From positions 2,232,001-2,296,000 of the forward strand of contig CADCSX010000007.1 in NCBI GenBank assembly GCA_902805475.1: a stretch of 64,000 nucleotides of DNA. Reading direction: 5' to 3'. Shown here in pieces: positions 35,171-48,700 of this stretch. Each line of letters opens with the position of its first letter. The first letter of the stretch is position 1. The notes under the pieces were generated by a model. The model did no database searches and was not told the DNA's origin. It was given only the letters and a program-made list of their open reading frames with translations. Made by a program: the position numbers and the translations under genes. Origin of the DNA: Entonaema liquescens. Taxonomy: Eukaryota; Ascomycota; Sordariomycetes; Xylariales; Xylariaceae.

Positions 35171-36709
35171 ATGGCACCTCCGGAACCTTTTCCTATTCTC
35201 AATAGCTCGGCCGAACAATTACACTCGGGAGCCGACCATGGAAATGCGCGTCGACGTAGGAAGTCAAGCGTGCTCGGTACGGACATCAGGGTGGGAGATA
35301 CGGGCGCACCCAGTCTGCAATCGAGTCTCGAGAGCTTCCAGGAGACAAATGGACACGCACAAAAGCCATCCACACCGGATGGTAAGGAAATTTCCAAGAG
35401 GGGTTCTAAGCGTCGCAAAGCTCGTTCCTTTTTACGTCGCTGCAAACACTACGCCCTGAAGCATACTTGGGTCTTACCTCTGGTCCTCTTGGCCATTTTC
35501 CTGTCCGTCTACGCCATCAACCCGACCGAATCGAATCCCATACATCACTTCATTTTCCTCTCTTACAAGCTCCCTCTTGAGGCTGGCGCTGATCCCGACA
35601 CCCCTCCTCACTATGGAAAGGGACCGTGGGATGTTGCCTTCGTGGCTTTCTATACCGTCGTCTTATCTTTCACGCGCGAGTTTATCATGCAGGAGCTTCT
35701 CCGTCCACTTGCCCGGAAAGCCGGCCTCAAGTCGCGTGCCAAGCAGGCGCGTTTCCTAGAACAGATGTATACTGCCGTCTATTTCGCCTTCCTAGGCCCG
35801 GCCGGTATGTACGTCATGAGCCGAACCCCGTATGGTACTTCAACACCCGCGGCATGTATGAGAATTTCCCTCATAAGACGCACGAGGCTGCCTTCAAGTT
35901 CTACTACCTATTCCAAGCTGCCTACTGGGCTCAGCAGGCTATTGTCCTCTTGCTTGGTATGGAGAAACCACGAAAGGATTACAAGGAACTTGTCGGCCAC
36001 CATATCGTCAGTCTGATGCTTATTGGGCTCAGCTACCGCTTTCACTTCACGTACATAGGTCTAGCTGTCTATATTACCCACGACATAAGTGACTTCTTCC
36101 TTGCGGTAAGTCTAATCCATACCTTCGGATACCTTAAGTTGTCACGTGCGATACTAATGAACAACTAAACAGACATCTAAAACTCTTAACTACATTGATC
36201 ATCCTCTAGTGGGACCTTACTTCTTCATCTTCATGACCTCATGGGCTTACCTACGCCACTACCTTAACCTTCGCATTATCTACTCGCTGTTCACCGAATT
36301 CAGGACTATTGGACCTTACGAGCTCAACTGGGAAACCGGGCAGTACAAGTGTGAACTCTCTTTCGTCATCACTCTCGTCCTTCTTTCCTCTCTGCAAGCT
36401 CTTAACTTGTTCTGGTTCTTCTTCATTGTGAGGATCGCATACCGCTTCATCGTCTACCAAGAAGCGGATGACGACCGATCTGAAGCTGAGGAGTCCGACG
36501 TGGAGGAGCAAGAGAACACAACGGCAGAGAAACCAAAGGCGATCCAGGAAAGCACCGAGGCAACGCCGTTGCTTAACGGCAATGCCAACGGAAACGGAAA
36601 TGGGATTGCAACGGTGTTAAGACCCGGTCAAACGGGTCAGCGTCAGCGCCAGCATCGAAAAGAAGGCGGCCCGATAGGACACCCGCCGCCTTTTGCCTTC
36701 CATTCATGA
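35171..36709 (+). CDS. lag1: LAG1/LAC1-type ceramide synthase
   Basis: Multi-spanning ER enzyme that N-acylates a sphingoid base with a fatty acyl-CoA to make (dihydro)ceramide. Exon 1 is 35171-36105; intron 36106-36172 (67 bp, GTAAGT, ACTAAC-like branch point, CAG); exon 2 is 36173-36709. Seen: disordered basic N-terminus; first TM 'WVLPLVLLAIFLSVYAI'; TLC domain with 'KFYYLFQAAYWAQQAIVLLL', the catalytic Lag motif region 'ELVGHHIVSLMLIGLSYRFH' containing the His pair, 'GLAVYITHDISDFFLA' with paired Asp; and an acidic, Asn/Gly-rich C-terminus. The raw frame breaks at the CCCC run 35826-35829. One added C yields 491 codons (490 aa) with the conserved 'VWYFNTRGMYENFPHKTHE' following directly. 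Start is the ATG at 35171; the frame is open upstream without a better ATG context. Confidence 0.93.
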
Positions 36710-38660
36710 CATTCGCTTGTAAAAATTTAACCAGTAAGAGGCTTGTATGTACAACATGATACAGGATTTCAGCATATACGGCGGGTGTAGACGAGACTAC
36801 TGGTACCCGCGGGAATTGTCATATACGCAGCTCCTAATGAGCAAAGGTGCCGGTACGTGCTCTAAACATCTCGCTAAACGATCATAGGCACAGGCGTTTA
36901 GAGAATGGGGTGCAGCATCCCAAGCCATTCGCTCACGGGTCATGGGAACGGCGCATATAGGAGGATTTTTGGTCGCTTGGGTACGAGATGAGCATGAAAG
37001 AAGTCGTTGATCTGCGGTAGATCATGGGAATGTATTCGGGACCAATCTGCCTGGGGGCGCTCGGCTTCCACGAGTTTGCTTGCTTGCTAATGCTGCTTGC
37101 TTGGTATGGGGTTGCTACGAGAGCTTGTCTAGCTGATTAATGTACTAATGATGGGAAGAGGTGGAACCAACGACTTTGACCAATGACGAGCATAGCATGA
37201 TGAGAAGAGAACAATTGTCCGTTCTTTTTTTCTATTAACTACGGTCTTTCTTCTACTACTCCCCCGGTCTTCCTACGCATGATAGTTTAAACCCCGAAAC
37301 CAGACCAGAACTAAATAACCCTCCCCCTTTATATAATTCTTAATAGAAGATGGATGGACAGATAGATAAAGGCGGGACCAATTCTTTTTATTTACCAAGA
37401 GTAAAAAAGAAGACAGGGCCCGCTCTCGTCTAAGTCCGTTGCACTACATTACCGAGACCATTGATCTGACGCGTTTTTTTTTTCTCTTAAACTCCCTCTT
37501 TGGCTTGGCTTACGCTTTTTCTGGAGGACGTGCGTGTTTTGTGCATGGGGGGCCGGGACTCTCGGCCGAGAGAAGAAAAAAAATAAATCAATAAATCCGT
37601 TTTTAGGGAAGAGGATAGACGGATTAGGAAATGAAGAGTATTCTTCCTGGATACGACTGTGCCTCAAGGAATGTTCCGGAAGGTGAGGTTCCTCCCAACT
37701 TGGGAACTTTTGTGTATTGTCGATATAGGCTAAGAGTAGACTACGTAGGTGTAGGTAACATCGTATACTTGGACCGTTTGCCTAGGGCCGCGGGTCGTTC
37801 GTCCCGAGTCCCTGGTGCCCGGGCACGCCTGGCTTAGGCTCGGGGGTTTACTTAGTGTTAGGTATATATGGAGTTTGTTGGGTAGACACGTGTACCGGGG
37901 CGGATAACTACCTGGTCAAGCAGGAAATACTATAGGTATCTTAACACGAAGGAGGTATATACATAGTATGTAGTCGGTCCGTTGGCTCCCCGATTCCGAG
38001 AACGGAGAACACGTGGTTGACGAGTTGGCGCGGCGCGGACGGACGGGCTTTGCGGTGAAGGGAAGGGCGGAGATAGATAGTAATTCCAGAAGCAAAAGAG
38101 AAAGAGTGAAACAAAAAAAAAACACCGCAATAGTATATGGAGAACCTAAGGTAATAATAGCGGCGGGCAGGCAAAGTATACGGCCCTTTTGCCCATGCCA
38201 TCCGCATAGTATAGCAATCCTTCTATACCAACCAAAGTAAAGCACAGGAAAAGGAATATACCGCTACTACATACTTCCTACTCCTCCGTGCTGTTGCCAT
38301 CGTGACTTTCCTATTACAAGACCTCTAAGTACCGCTTATGTACCCCTTGATGCTCCATTAATAATAACCTATATACTCTTATCCACCGAGGTATATGCAG
38401 GCAAGGTGTAAGTATATACCGCACGAGACCGCGGATGATCAGAGCTGGAAGCAGGGCAGCGCATGGGCATGGGCATGACATGACAGGGACCCCTAAAACA
38501 AAAAAACAAAAAACAAATCAAGGAAAAAGAACTAGTTACGCAAGGAAAAGACGAAGAAGACAGGGTCCAAACCAAGCCGGGACTTTTTTTTTTTTTTTTT
38601 CCTATGTTTCATTTCATTTCGTCTCATCTTTCTAGCTTGGCATAGCGGTAGCACAGCAGT

Positions 38661-38681
38661 GATGATGATGATGATGATGAT
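38661..38681. repeat. Microsatellite (GAT)7
   Basis: Seven perfect GAT triplets directly upstream of a CT-rich tract. Confidence 0.95.
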
Positions 38682-39109
38682 ATACTACTTGCTATTAGCT
38701 CCTCACTCACTCACCTTACCCTTACCTTATCTGACCTCACCCTCACTCACACACCGTAACATCTCCTTCATTCTCTCTCTCTCCGTTCCCCATCTTCCCA
38801 CGTTTGCTTGCTTGCTAAGTTAAGTTATACCACGCACATATCACATCACACATCTAATCTTACCCCGTTTTCTCCCCGCCGCCACCACCGTCACTCTCAC
38901 CGTCACCTCTGCCCACATACCTAGCTAGCTTCTCCCCCCATCCTTCCCCATCCCCTGCCGAGGCAAACATGAACAAGCAACGTTGCAAGGGACCTTTGCT
39001 GCAGGTACGCGCATGCGATTTACATCAACTTGCCTACTACTAGTTACCTACCTACCCATATACCATCACTACTACACTGCACTTACTAAGACGGGACAAG
39101 GTAAAGAAA

Positions 39110-39110
<1 letters not shown>

Positions 39111-39140
<30 letters not shown>
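39111..39140. repeat. Microsatellite (CAGC)n
   Basis: Thirty bases of perfect tetranucleotide repeat of the CAGC/CCAG type, about 7.5 copies. Confidence 0.95.
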
Positions 39141-39615
39141 AGGGCAAAAGTCCCTCTAATCTAATCTAATCCTTACCTGCCGCCCCCTTCCCCTCCAAGA
39201 ACAGGAACAGGAAGACGACAAGAAAGAAAACCAAAGCAATGTAACGGTGACCGGGAATTAGGGGCTCGGGTATATATTAGCCATCATGGCAGATCTCCCG
39301 CTTTGCCGGCATCTAGAAATAAATAAAATAAAAAACGCGAGCCGCACGCGAGCCAGCGATACAACCCTCCCCCCCCCCCGGCTTGAGAAGGGGGAGGGTG
39401 GTAGCTAGGTAAGTTTGAGATATGGGGTCTGGGGGTGATGACAGAGAGAAAGAGAGAAAAAACGAAAGAGGAAAGATTTGGAATAAATAAAAGGTTGCAA
39501 AGATTGTAACGTCGTCATTAAACTGCCACGCAGGCTAAGTATGAATCTTCAGCCTCACGTAGACCTCTCTCGTATGATTCAGTGTATATACATTACGTAG
39601 TCTAGTACAACTGTC

Positions 39616-39646
<31 letters not shown>

Positions 39647-40394
39647 AGTCTCGTAGCAAAAGCTGAGCGACGGAATCGGGTTGCCACTCCGTTGAAGTTT
39701 TTTTTTCGTGTAGAGCTTGGAGAAGCTTCCGGTATTAACAGTCGGTCCATTGTGGATGGGGTGTAAAGCCACCTATAGGGTCTAGTCATTTGCAAATACA
39801 TGTTCCCCCTTTGCCGCAAATCTCATCTCTCATCTCTCGTCACGCGCCTTTGCTCGCCTGCTAATGCTGCCTGTCATCGTCTCATTAAGGTGGTACTCCG
39901 CCCACCGTTCGAAAAAGCCAATAGCATCCCGACTGACTTGATCCGGACCAGAAAATAAAATAAAAGGATGAGTATAAAAATTTTTTTAAAAAAGATAAAA
40001 AAAAAAAGCAAGCCTTCCTCCCCTCCCTCCCGACATTGGTTTGTTTCCGTTTCCGTTCCTTCCTGTTCCATCCCGTCTTTGCCGCAACTTTTTTCTTTTC
40101 ATGCAAAGGGCCAATGACTGATCGTCTGCCTTGCGAACAACGATAGCGAATTAAATAAGACGGAATCACATGAGTCTTTTGGTATCGTTGCGAAGTATCG
40201 TGATAACCGGAAATGCAAAGCCACCGACAGCCTCCCATGTAGAGGCGTCTTTTCTGTATATGCCACCAACGCCAAGTTTAATGCAACACCCGGCAGCCCG
40301 GGGCGTGAGAAGCTCATTAGGCAATAAAAACTATATATCGCGGAAAATGGGAATATGGACATGAATCGAGCCCAAGTCAGTGTGGACATTAGAA

Positions 40395-43300
40395 TTAATG
40401 GGCCGATCGAGGGGAGCCTTCAACCAGTGTCGTAGAGTCGGACTGCCCGCCATGCCGTCCGGGAGTAACCGACTCATCCGACGAGCTGCTCGAGTCGTCA
40501 TTGTTAGAGTGCTCGTTCCGGTTGTGGTGGTCTCCCGAAGTAGAAGGGATATTAGCCTTTCGTAGAAGCTTTTCAGCCTTACGCGTCGCATTACGTGCGT
40601 CCTCGGCTGCCTTTTCGGCTTTTGCTTGGCGATTCCACATGGATGCGTATCGGCCGTTAAGTTCAAGAAGCTTCTCGTGCGTTCCCTTCTCGACGATGGT
40701 TCCTTGATGCAGAACAAGAATTTGATCTGCGTGGGTGATTGTAGATAGACGATGTCTGAATGCGGTTAGCTGGACTAGTTTTTATCGACATATTCACTAT
40801 TATACGTGTGGAAACTTACGCTATGATTAGCAACGTACGGCCGCGACCGATGGTAGCTAGTCGGGACTGAATCTGCTGCTCTGTGTGGCTATCAAGAGCC
40901 GAGGTAGCCTCATCTAACATAATAATCTTGGGATTCTTGAGCAGGGTTCGGGCGATGGCAACCCGCTGCTTCTCACCGCCACTTAAGCGAAGCCCTCGCT
41001 CTCCGACCTTGGTGTTATAGCCGTCGGGGAAAGACATGATCCTGTCATGAATGCTGGCGGCTTGACACGCGGCCATAATATCGTCGTCGGTCGCATGCTG
41101 ATTGGCGTATCTCAAGTTGTACATGAGGGTGTCGTTGAACAATACCGTATCTTGCGGTACTACTCCTATGTAGCGTCGAATAGAGTCGATAGTGACATCC
41201 TTAATATCGCGCCCGTCTATTCTAATATTACCCTCCTGGCAGTTGAAGTAGCGATACATCAGTCGGAAAAGGGTGGATTTCCCGCCACCCGATTCGCCGA
41301 CAAGCGCCGTGGTCGTGCCGGGCTCACATGTGAAGGTGAGGTTCCTGAGCGCAGGTTTCCTCTTGTCGTATGCGAATTTGACCTTGGAAAACTCGACACG
41401 GCCCTCGCACGACGTGACATTAGTGGCACCAGGACGATCAACCACCGTCGGGCGCTGCTTGAAAAGCTCCAGGAGACGCTCTCCGGAAATCATGGCTTGC
41501 TGGACGGTACGGTAGAATGTGCCGAAGAAGTTGAGCGGACCCTGGAGCTGGCCCAGATAGGTCATTAATGTAACAAAATCACCCACTTTTCGGCTGCCCA
41601 TTGTAACCTGGTATGCTCCAAGCATCATGGCAACCAGCATCCCTATCATGAAGACTAAGGACTGGCAAATGTTCATGGTACTTATACTCCACGTGACCTT
41701 GGCCTCGGCGACTTGGAAATTGTTTATGGCCTCTCTATAACGGTTGAACTCGAAATCTTCCGCATTGAAATATTTCACCGTCTCGTACGAGATGATAGAG
41801 TCATTCTTGACTGCCTCTTCTTCCCTGTCTGCATTGGACATTGCTCGCCTCTGGTCCGCGGTCTTAGACGCCATGCGTATGGTCAAAAACAAATAATAGA
41901 ATGTAATTGCGCAAACGATAACGGCATAGACGGCATCAAATCTGACGTAAAAGTAACTGACAGCTACAAACAAGTCGATGAGCATCGGAAACACCTGGAA
42001 TGTGACCTGTTCGAGGAAGGAGTTGACTGAAGAGCCCTTGTTCAACGCCGATAAAACCTCGCCGGTCCTTTTGCCCAGGTGGAAATCGAGACTGAGGGAA
42101 TGCACATGCTCAAATGCGGATGTGGTAAGAGCTCGGTACGTGTGCTGAGAGACGGGAATCCATAGCAGCGACCTTAAAGATCCCAAAAGCCCGGACGGGC
42201 CCTGAAGTAGCTTATACATAATGAGTAGGCCGAGCGGGAGCCAGGGCATTGTACGCTTCTCGCCTTCCTCAAGTTCATCTCCGGAGAGTTGGTTCGTGAC
42301 CTCACCGATCTGGTAAGGGACCATGATATTCACCCATCGCTGGAGAGCTAGTAAGATAAAGCAGATTACCACAATAATCTGAAGTCGCAGCTGCTTGTTG
42401 GGCCACATGTACGGGAAAAAGACTGAATAACCACGAAGATATTCAAACCAGGTGGTATGCGGTAGCTTTTCCGGGCGATAGAACCCAGCGTCCTCGTCGA
42501 CCATGGGGTGGCTCGCATCGGCAGTGCCATTAGCGTTGCCGTTGGCGGCACCGTTGGCACCCGGGTGAGAAGCATGTCCATTGGTGCGGTAGCCATTGGC
42601 GCCACCATTTAGGAGCGGTGTGGATTCGTCAGCCTCGTAATCATATTCCTGACCTTGCTCGTATTTCTCCGGCTGCGCCCGGGTTCTTAGGAGGATAATG
42701 ATATAATAAACTAGGATCAGGCCAACCAGGATAGCGATTCTTCCGAGGGATAAGCCGAGATCAATCATGTCCCACTTGTCAAGGCCGTTCACAATCACGT
42801 ACTTTGCGCGATTGAGATTGACCATGACTTTGTGGGGGCCGGATAAGACAACCGCATCGCAAATGAAGATGATGATTTCCCCAACAAGCGCAAAACTCCA
42901 AGTGAGAATATGAACCAGGCTCGGACTGCTTTTCCAGTCGAACATCGTCAAAGTCAAGTATACGTAAAGAAATGCCGATCCAAGCACGAAGACCTAGATT
43001 TTTTTTATCGGGTTAGAAAAAAAAAAAGCCCTCAGTGTAAATAAGGTTCGAATGAGTATAGGACACAAAATAAAATGTGAAAAGTTGCTTACGGTTTTTG
43101 GCTCGCCGCACCACCAGCCATGTTCACCGTCCGCGTTCCTATGGATCAGAGCACGGGTAGCAATTGCACCACCCATAGCGATAAATGTCAAGGTGGCTAT
43201 AACCATAGAGTACTGGAAAAACCTCCTAGCATGGGGGCTAAAATCTTCAGGTTCGGATGTGTCGTCGTCGGACAATCTCCTCTTGGTGACGGGCAATGGC

Positions 43301-43482
43301 TTGCCGCCTGGACCTCGAACAGTAGGTGCAACTACATCCTCCTTACGCATAGCGGTGTAGACGGAGTGGGTAGCGCCGACGACGATGAAGACCAGAAGAA
43401 GGAGATCCGGGTAAAGATACTGAGTAACGTCTCGAACCCTCTCCGCTGGGGAGTCGGGAGGGTTGATGATGACTTCCGCCAT
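40395..43482 (-). CDS. hmt1: HMT1-type vacuolar half-ABC transporter
   Basis: Half-size ABCB transporter of the HMT1/ABCB6 group, which in fission yeast sits in the vacuole membrane and takes up phytochelatins or glutathione conjugates, conferring cadmium tolerance. Exons: 43482-43093, 42993-40820 and 40755-40395; total 2925 nt, 974 aa, no frame problem. The start 'MAEVIINPPDSP' is chosen at 43482; an ATG at 43557 in frame is possible. Order: N-terminal extra TM domain (TMD0-like) of about five helices; Asn/Gly-rich linker; six-helix ABC domain with 'QRWVNIMVPYQIGEVTNQL'; NBD with Walker A GESGGGKST, signature LSGGEKQR, Walker B 'KIIMLDEATSALD', and the switch His in 'AHRLSTITHADQI' formed across the last intron (40819-40756). 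The C-terminus is Ser-rich and polar. Substrate is inferred from family only. Confidence 0.93.
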
Positions 43483-44764
43483 CTTGCTCTGTGAAACGTG
43501 CAGGTCAGCATAGGTATTCATGGATACGTAAGAAGGGTACAAATTGGACTTGAGCATTGCACTGCATGCTGCAAGGCGTGCTTGACGTACATATTACTGA
43601 CGACAATGCTTGCACTGGGTCATTGCCGCAGCTGCACAAGATCACGACCCCCAATTGCTTTCAAGCAGTAGAGCCCGCAACTGCCTGAACTGCGATACCT
43701 CGGGATGCCTCGATTTGCGTCGATGCTTGCCTACGGCAGCGGTGATTTTTCAAGAAATCAACAAGAAATTGAAGGTCAAGTGGTTCTAAGCTCGGCTCAA
43801 GTTAGTGGAATCCCGAGTCCATGTTCTGGTGGGGCAGGTCACCAGACGGTGTTAGTGGCAAAAGCCACAACTCTGGAGCAGACTGACTCGAGACTAGCGT
43901 ACCTAATAAAAGAAGGGAAAGGGAAAGAATTAAGGGTCTCTGGGTTCTGGTCCGAGCTGATCTAGTTTATGGTCTGTGGCCTGTAAGAGAGGGAGAGGGA
44001 GAGGATCAACCAAGTGACCAGAAGTGTTGCTCGGTTCTAGCCAGGATCTGCGCCAGGGGGGAATATAAGTGACCCTTTCGATGGCACGATTTTATTAGGG
44101 ATCATGTAGCAGCAACAAGCACGATAGGCTCGGTTTGTTGCTGTATAAGGATGGGGTACAATGAAGTGGGTAACTCTATGCTTTCTTGACGAGGGGGGCG
44201 AAATGTTGAAAAAGTCAATTGCAAACGAGCGTATATTTTTAATTGGAAAAAATAATAAGCAGAGGAAAGAAAAACGAATTAAGATTTGTTTAAGTGGTGT
44301 TGTAGTAGTAGTAGTAGTAGCAATAGTAGTAGAAAAAGGTCGGAGGATCTTCTTCTTCTTCTTCTCAAGCGGCAATCCTGTCGCACAAGAAGACCGAAGA
44401 GTGAAATGTGTAAAAGTAGATGTCGACCAGGGATCCGTATGAACGGGACAAGGTAGCAACAGGGACAGGAAAAGGTGGGATGTGCCTGTTCTTGAGTACC
44501 CAAATTGGCCCAAATTCAGATCAGGTAACCCGAACCCAGGGTAAGAAGTAATAGATCCTTGTTTAAAAAGGTAGGGCGGTAGAGACTGGAATGGATACAA
44601 TAATGTAAAGCTAGTAAAGGGCTAGCGTGTGTTTGAACAGGGACGGGGACTGGCTAGGTTAGAAATATGTAAAAAGGATGGCAGGATGGTTTGTTGTATA
44701 GTTGTATAGTTGTATGGTTGTGTGATTGTATGAAAAAAAAAAAAAAAAAAAAGGGTCGAATCGT

Positions 44765-44791
44765 GATGATGATGATGATGATGATGATGAT
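44765..44791. repeat. Microsatellite (GAT)9
   Basis: Nine perfect GAT triplets, followed by degenerate GATAAT/GGTGAT units to about 44850. Confidence 0.95.
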
Positions 44792-45473
44792 AATGGTGAT
44801 AATGGTGATGGTAATGATGACTATGAAGGTGACTATGGTTCTGATTATGAAAATGCCAAACGAGATACACACATACACATACGCATACGCACACTCACAC
44901 TCACACTCACACTCATACACGCTTTTTTTTTTTTTCGTCAAGGTGGTGGTGGTAAGTAAGTGTGCAAGTAAGTTTAACAGCGGTTGGTTGGTTGGTGGTG
45001 GTTTAGTTGGTAAGAAGGTGGTGCGAGGCAAGAAGCGACGATGTGGGTGGATAGGATGGTAGGCCGGGCTTCTAGACCCGAACTGGTAGATGCAGGTTGA
45101 TGGGGAAAGCTCGACAGAAACAATGATTGAGCTGTCGGTAGTCGCGGTGGGAGTCGCCGTTGCGGGAAAGATGGAGGATTTCCCTAGTTTAGTTGTATTG
45201 TGACCTGACGGTCGAGTATCTTGGATGTTCTTTCCAGGTTCTGCACGCGTCGTTGGAGGTACCAGGTACCGAAAAGATACAGACGTTAATAACTGGTATG
45301 CTCTAAGGCTGCTAGGGCTATCGGGGCTATCTAGCGGGCAATAAGCTATTCTAGGACATCCAACTGTTAGAGGACCCAAACGAGAAAAGACAAGAGAAAT
45401 GAAAAAGCAACATTTAACACATGTACACTATGTGTACGTTGACATAAAAATGGGCCAGGGCCACGGAAAGGAT

Positions 45474-45505
45474 AATAGGGCAATAGGGCAATAGGGCAAT
45501 AGGGC
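45474..45505. repeat. Minisatellite AATAGGGC x4
   Basis: Four perfect copies of an 8-bp unit. The GGGCAATA core is unlike the telomere repeat TTAGGG in register, so I do not call it telomeric. Confidence 0.95.
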
Positions 45506-45772
45506 CAAATATTAGACGCAGCCGTAAAGGCCCAAAATCTCCCTAGCTTATGATGACAATGTCGAATAGGGACATGTGGTTTGTCAGAGAGGCTTACACA
45601 AGTTAACCAAACGGCTTGTAGCCTCCTCACCGCCTTGCATCTAGCTCTAGGCTTGGTGAGGGTCGAGGTTGTGATTGCAGCCCGCCTGCATGCATGAAAA
45701 GTCTTGGACTTTGTTCGTTTCGACCAGGGGGGGTGCGGGCGGTGCTCTAGACGGCTCTGGTCTAGCCTAATG

Positions 45773-45795
45773 AATAATAATAATAATAATAATAA
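45773..45795. repeat. Microsatellite (AAT)n
   Basis: About 23 bases of perfect AAT repeat. Confidence 0.93.
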
Positions 45796-48700
45796 AGCTG
45801 TCCTTGATGGTGGGTTCGGGAAAAGGTGTGGTGGGGTTATGCCTGTGGTTTATGATTTGTGATTTATGGTCCTTGATCCGTGGTCCGTGTTCTGCGTTCT
45901 GCGTCCTGCTTTAACTCTCCCCAGGCCCAGGTGTAGGTATGTAAGTATGTAGGTAAGTATGGTGTGTATAGTGGTGGTCTTTGCTTTTACTGTGGCTGTG
46001 GGCTAGCGGTAGTTGTGCTGTGTGGTGGTGCACAGCAAATGCACAGCTGTCGTAGGTAAGGTAATAATGGTAATAATAATAAAAAGAAATATATAATAGT
46101 GGTGATAATAATAATAATAAGTGGGATGGAGCTTTATGGGGAAGAAGGGGAAGGGTATATTATAGCTTCGTGGTTGTACAAGGCAATACAAAAGACTTCT
46201 TCCAGCTCGCAGCAAAACCTTCAAATAGACAACCCCAAGAACCCAAGAGCTTATGAGGAGGGAATCGTGTTCCAGATAGAAACCTCGCCTGTGGGAGACG
46301 ATGATAATAGCCTTTTTGACAACTGCAACCCTATGGTGAGCCGACGGACCATGACCAGAGTGGATAAGGGAGATGGGACGATCCCTAATTTATAGATTAG
46401 CAACGCGTCACTAGGTTATAGGAAGAGCTTGGAGCTTTCTATATCCATCTGTGACTCGTGCTCCCATGACGACTTTTGCTCTTGCTCGCCAGTGTAACAG
46501 CTAAAACAGCTAACAGCTTCCTTAAGCAGCCGCACTTGTCTCCATCACCCATTAGGCTGGAGGCCAAATTCTGTGCGTTGTATCTCTGCAGCCGAAAAGG
46601 TAAAGGCATTATGTGTTGCCGTGCCTTTGTGCGACATGCCTTGTATCTGCGTGTGACAAAGTAATACCTATAGGGCAAGTATATGGGTGGTATCTGCCTC
46701 AAAATGCTTGTTTCGATGCTTTCCTGTTACCCAAGAACACCAAGAGCAACCAAGAAGCGCGGAGCACCGAAGAGGAAGGAAAAAAAAAAAAAGACACAAG
46801 AGTACTTCGTACACGGAGATGTAATCCGCATGTACTAGGAATACTTAGAATAAACACCCCTCCCCCCATACTCCAGAAGTACTCCAGGGGACATCCATCG
46901 TAGGGTTGTAACTACCTGAATAGACGAGAGCTGATCAACTAGATCATCTGATGCTTCATGGCCAGTAAAGCTTAACATGATGGATATGAGCCAACTGTCC
47001 CGGCTTAATTCGGATAGAGTCCCAACTGTTGTACAGTTGTACGTAAAAGCACTTGCTAGATGCAGGTCCAGACGAAGAAGCTAGACGAGTATAGGATCGG
47101 TGTCTACCTACTCTTGCGCGCAAAGGGTACCTTTGTACCGTTGGGCTGGTAAGACCATGTCTCTTACTATGTCTCTCAAGCCTTCTCGGTACTTCCTGTA
47201 AGGCACGGAGGAAATAAGAGAAATAGATATTCCTCCCTCTGAGAGAAATATGAGAACAGCCCTTATAAGCGAGCCTTATTAAGGGAAGCAACCAACCTTA
47301 GTCTTCCTTACGGAGGTACCGTACTTCCCTCCATCTCACTTGGTATAGGTATCATGAAGAATCTGCTCAAGTGCCCGATATGGCAAAAGGAAGGGGGGGG
47401 GGAAGGAAAATAAGGAAACAAGATATCGAAGGATACAGAAGGAAAGAAAGAAACCGGGACGGCAGATGGGCCGCGACTTCACCGACCGTCTTACTCCTAA
47501 CTTCGGCATCACTCCCATCGCACTGCCCCAGATCACCAATCCCGTCACCTATCCCATAGCTTTCACGAGCCTAGAAATCGAACTTCACTTCAACCGGCCG
47601 GGAGCGCAACTCATCCCACCAGAAAGTAGAAAGCTCTTTTCTGCACCTCAGCTTCCCTGCAGCTCGCTTGTCTGCGCCAAAGTCATGTCAAGGCTGGTTC
47701 ACAACGCTTGGCGCTGCCTTCTACTGGTTCTTCTCCTGACCGACTTGTTCGATAAGGCACGATAAGATCCAAACCTGGCGACCGGTCTGGAAGTGGATAC
47801 TCTTTTCATGCAGTCAGATTCTGAAAATCGACAAACATGCCTGCCGACCAGAATCCCATATTCAATCATGCCTATCAGTCTTTCCTTTTGCGGAGTTCGG
47901 GCCCGCGTCCGTACAATAATAAGTGTGGTATCCCTCCGCCGAGGGTAGTTGGAAACGTCCTTGGAATATCCTGGGTCCTGATTCCTGATTCCTGAATTCT
48001 GCAATTCCGCACTTGTCGTCTCCGCCATGCATTCCAACTTCGCAACGTGTCATACAGCAGCCTACAGCAAGCCACCGGCAAATCGCAGTACGGCATTAGC
48101 AAAATTTGAGATGACATGAATAACAGTAGCGCCCCCACACACTCCGGTCTTTGGTGCCATGCTATCACAACGAATTGGCGGGTATATAGTGCCCATCACC
48201 GTTGAAACATTATTTCCCGCCGACCATGAGATGTTGGGTACAGATGCAGTCTAAGTTGGTACGCTGACTCTTACTTTTCGGATTACGGCTGTAAAGCCCG
48301 TGTGATAGCTGATAGCTCACGGAGGGAACTCTAACCATGCCTATCCGCAACCACAACCGGGAGGATAAAGGGCCGCTGGAGATTTCTGCCGCGTGGGTTG
48401 AACAGGCATTACTTGCAGCTTAGAAAGGGAACAGGCGCGGTCCGCTTCATGGGTCGCCTCGGCTGGACTTCTCGATATGTCTACCACAGCACCGTATGTC
48501 CTGCAGCTGGAACACAGATTCGTCTTCTTGGCGCTCTTGTTCAACATCCCTGCATGTTCGCCTGAGCAGAGAACGGCAGAAGCCATGTCTCACAAGGCTG
48601 AGACTATCTGGGGCAACTTGGCACGCATCTATTGCGCCGCCTGCTGGTACTTTGAATCTTCAAAGCCCTCCGCGGGGAAGATTGTACCAGTCTCCTAACG

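Larger units (their letters stand above)
36710..40394. other. 3.7 kb between convergent genes, CT-rich and microsatellite-rich
   Basis: Convergent 3' ends of LAG1 and the HMT1-like gene. Contains (GAT)7 at 38661-38681, CAGC-type repeat at 39111-39140, (CA)n at about 39623-39647, a C-run at about 39367-39379, poly(T)/poly(A) tracts at 38584-38600 and 39989-40008, and a CT-rich tract at about 38690-38960 that looks like a promoter/leader (see findings). No gene was recognised on either strand. Confidence 0.55.

Noticed and set aside
44037..45379. Several ORFs of 70-240 codons on both strands
   Set aside because: Made of homopolymer, (GAT)n and (CA)n translations (poly-His, poly-Ile, poly-Phe); not proteins.
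45474..45505. Possible telomere-like repeat
   Set aside because: Unit is AATAGGGC, not TTAGGG, and the array is short and internal.
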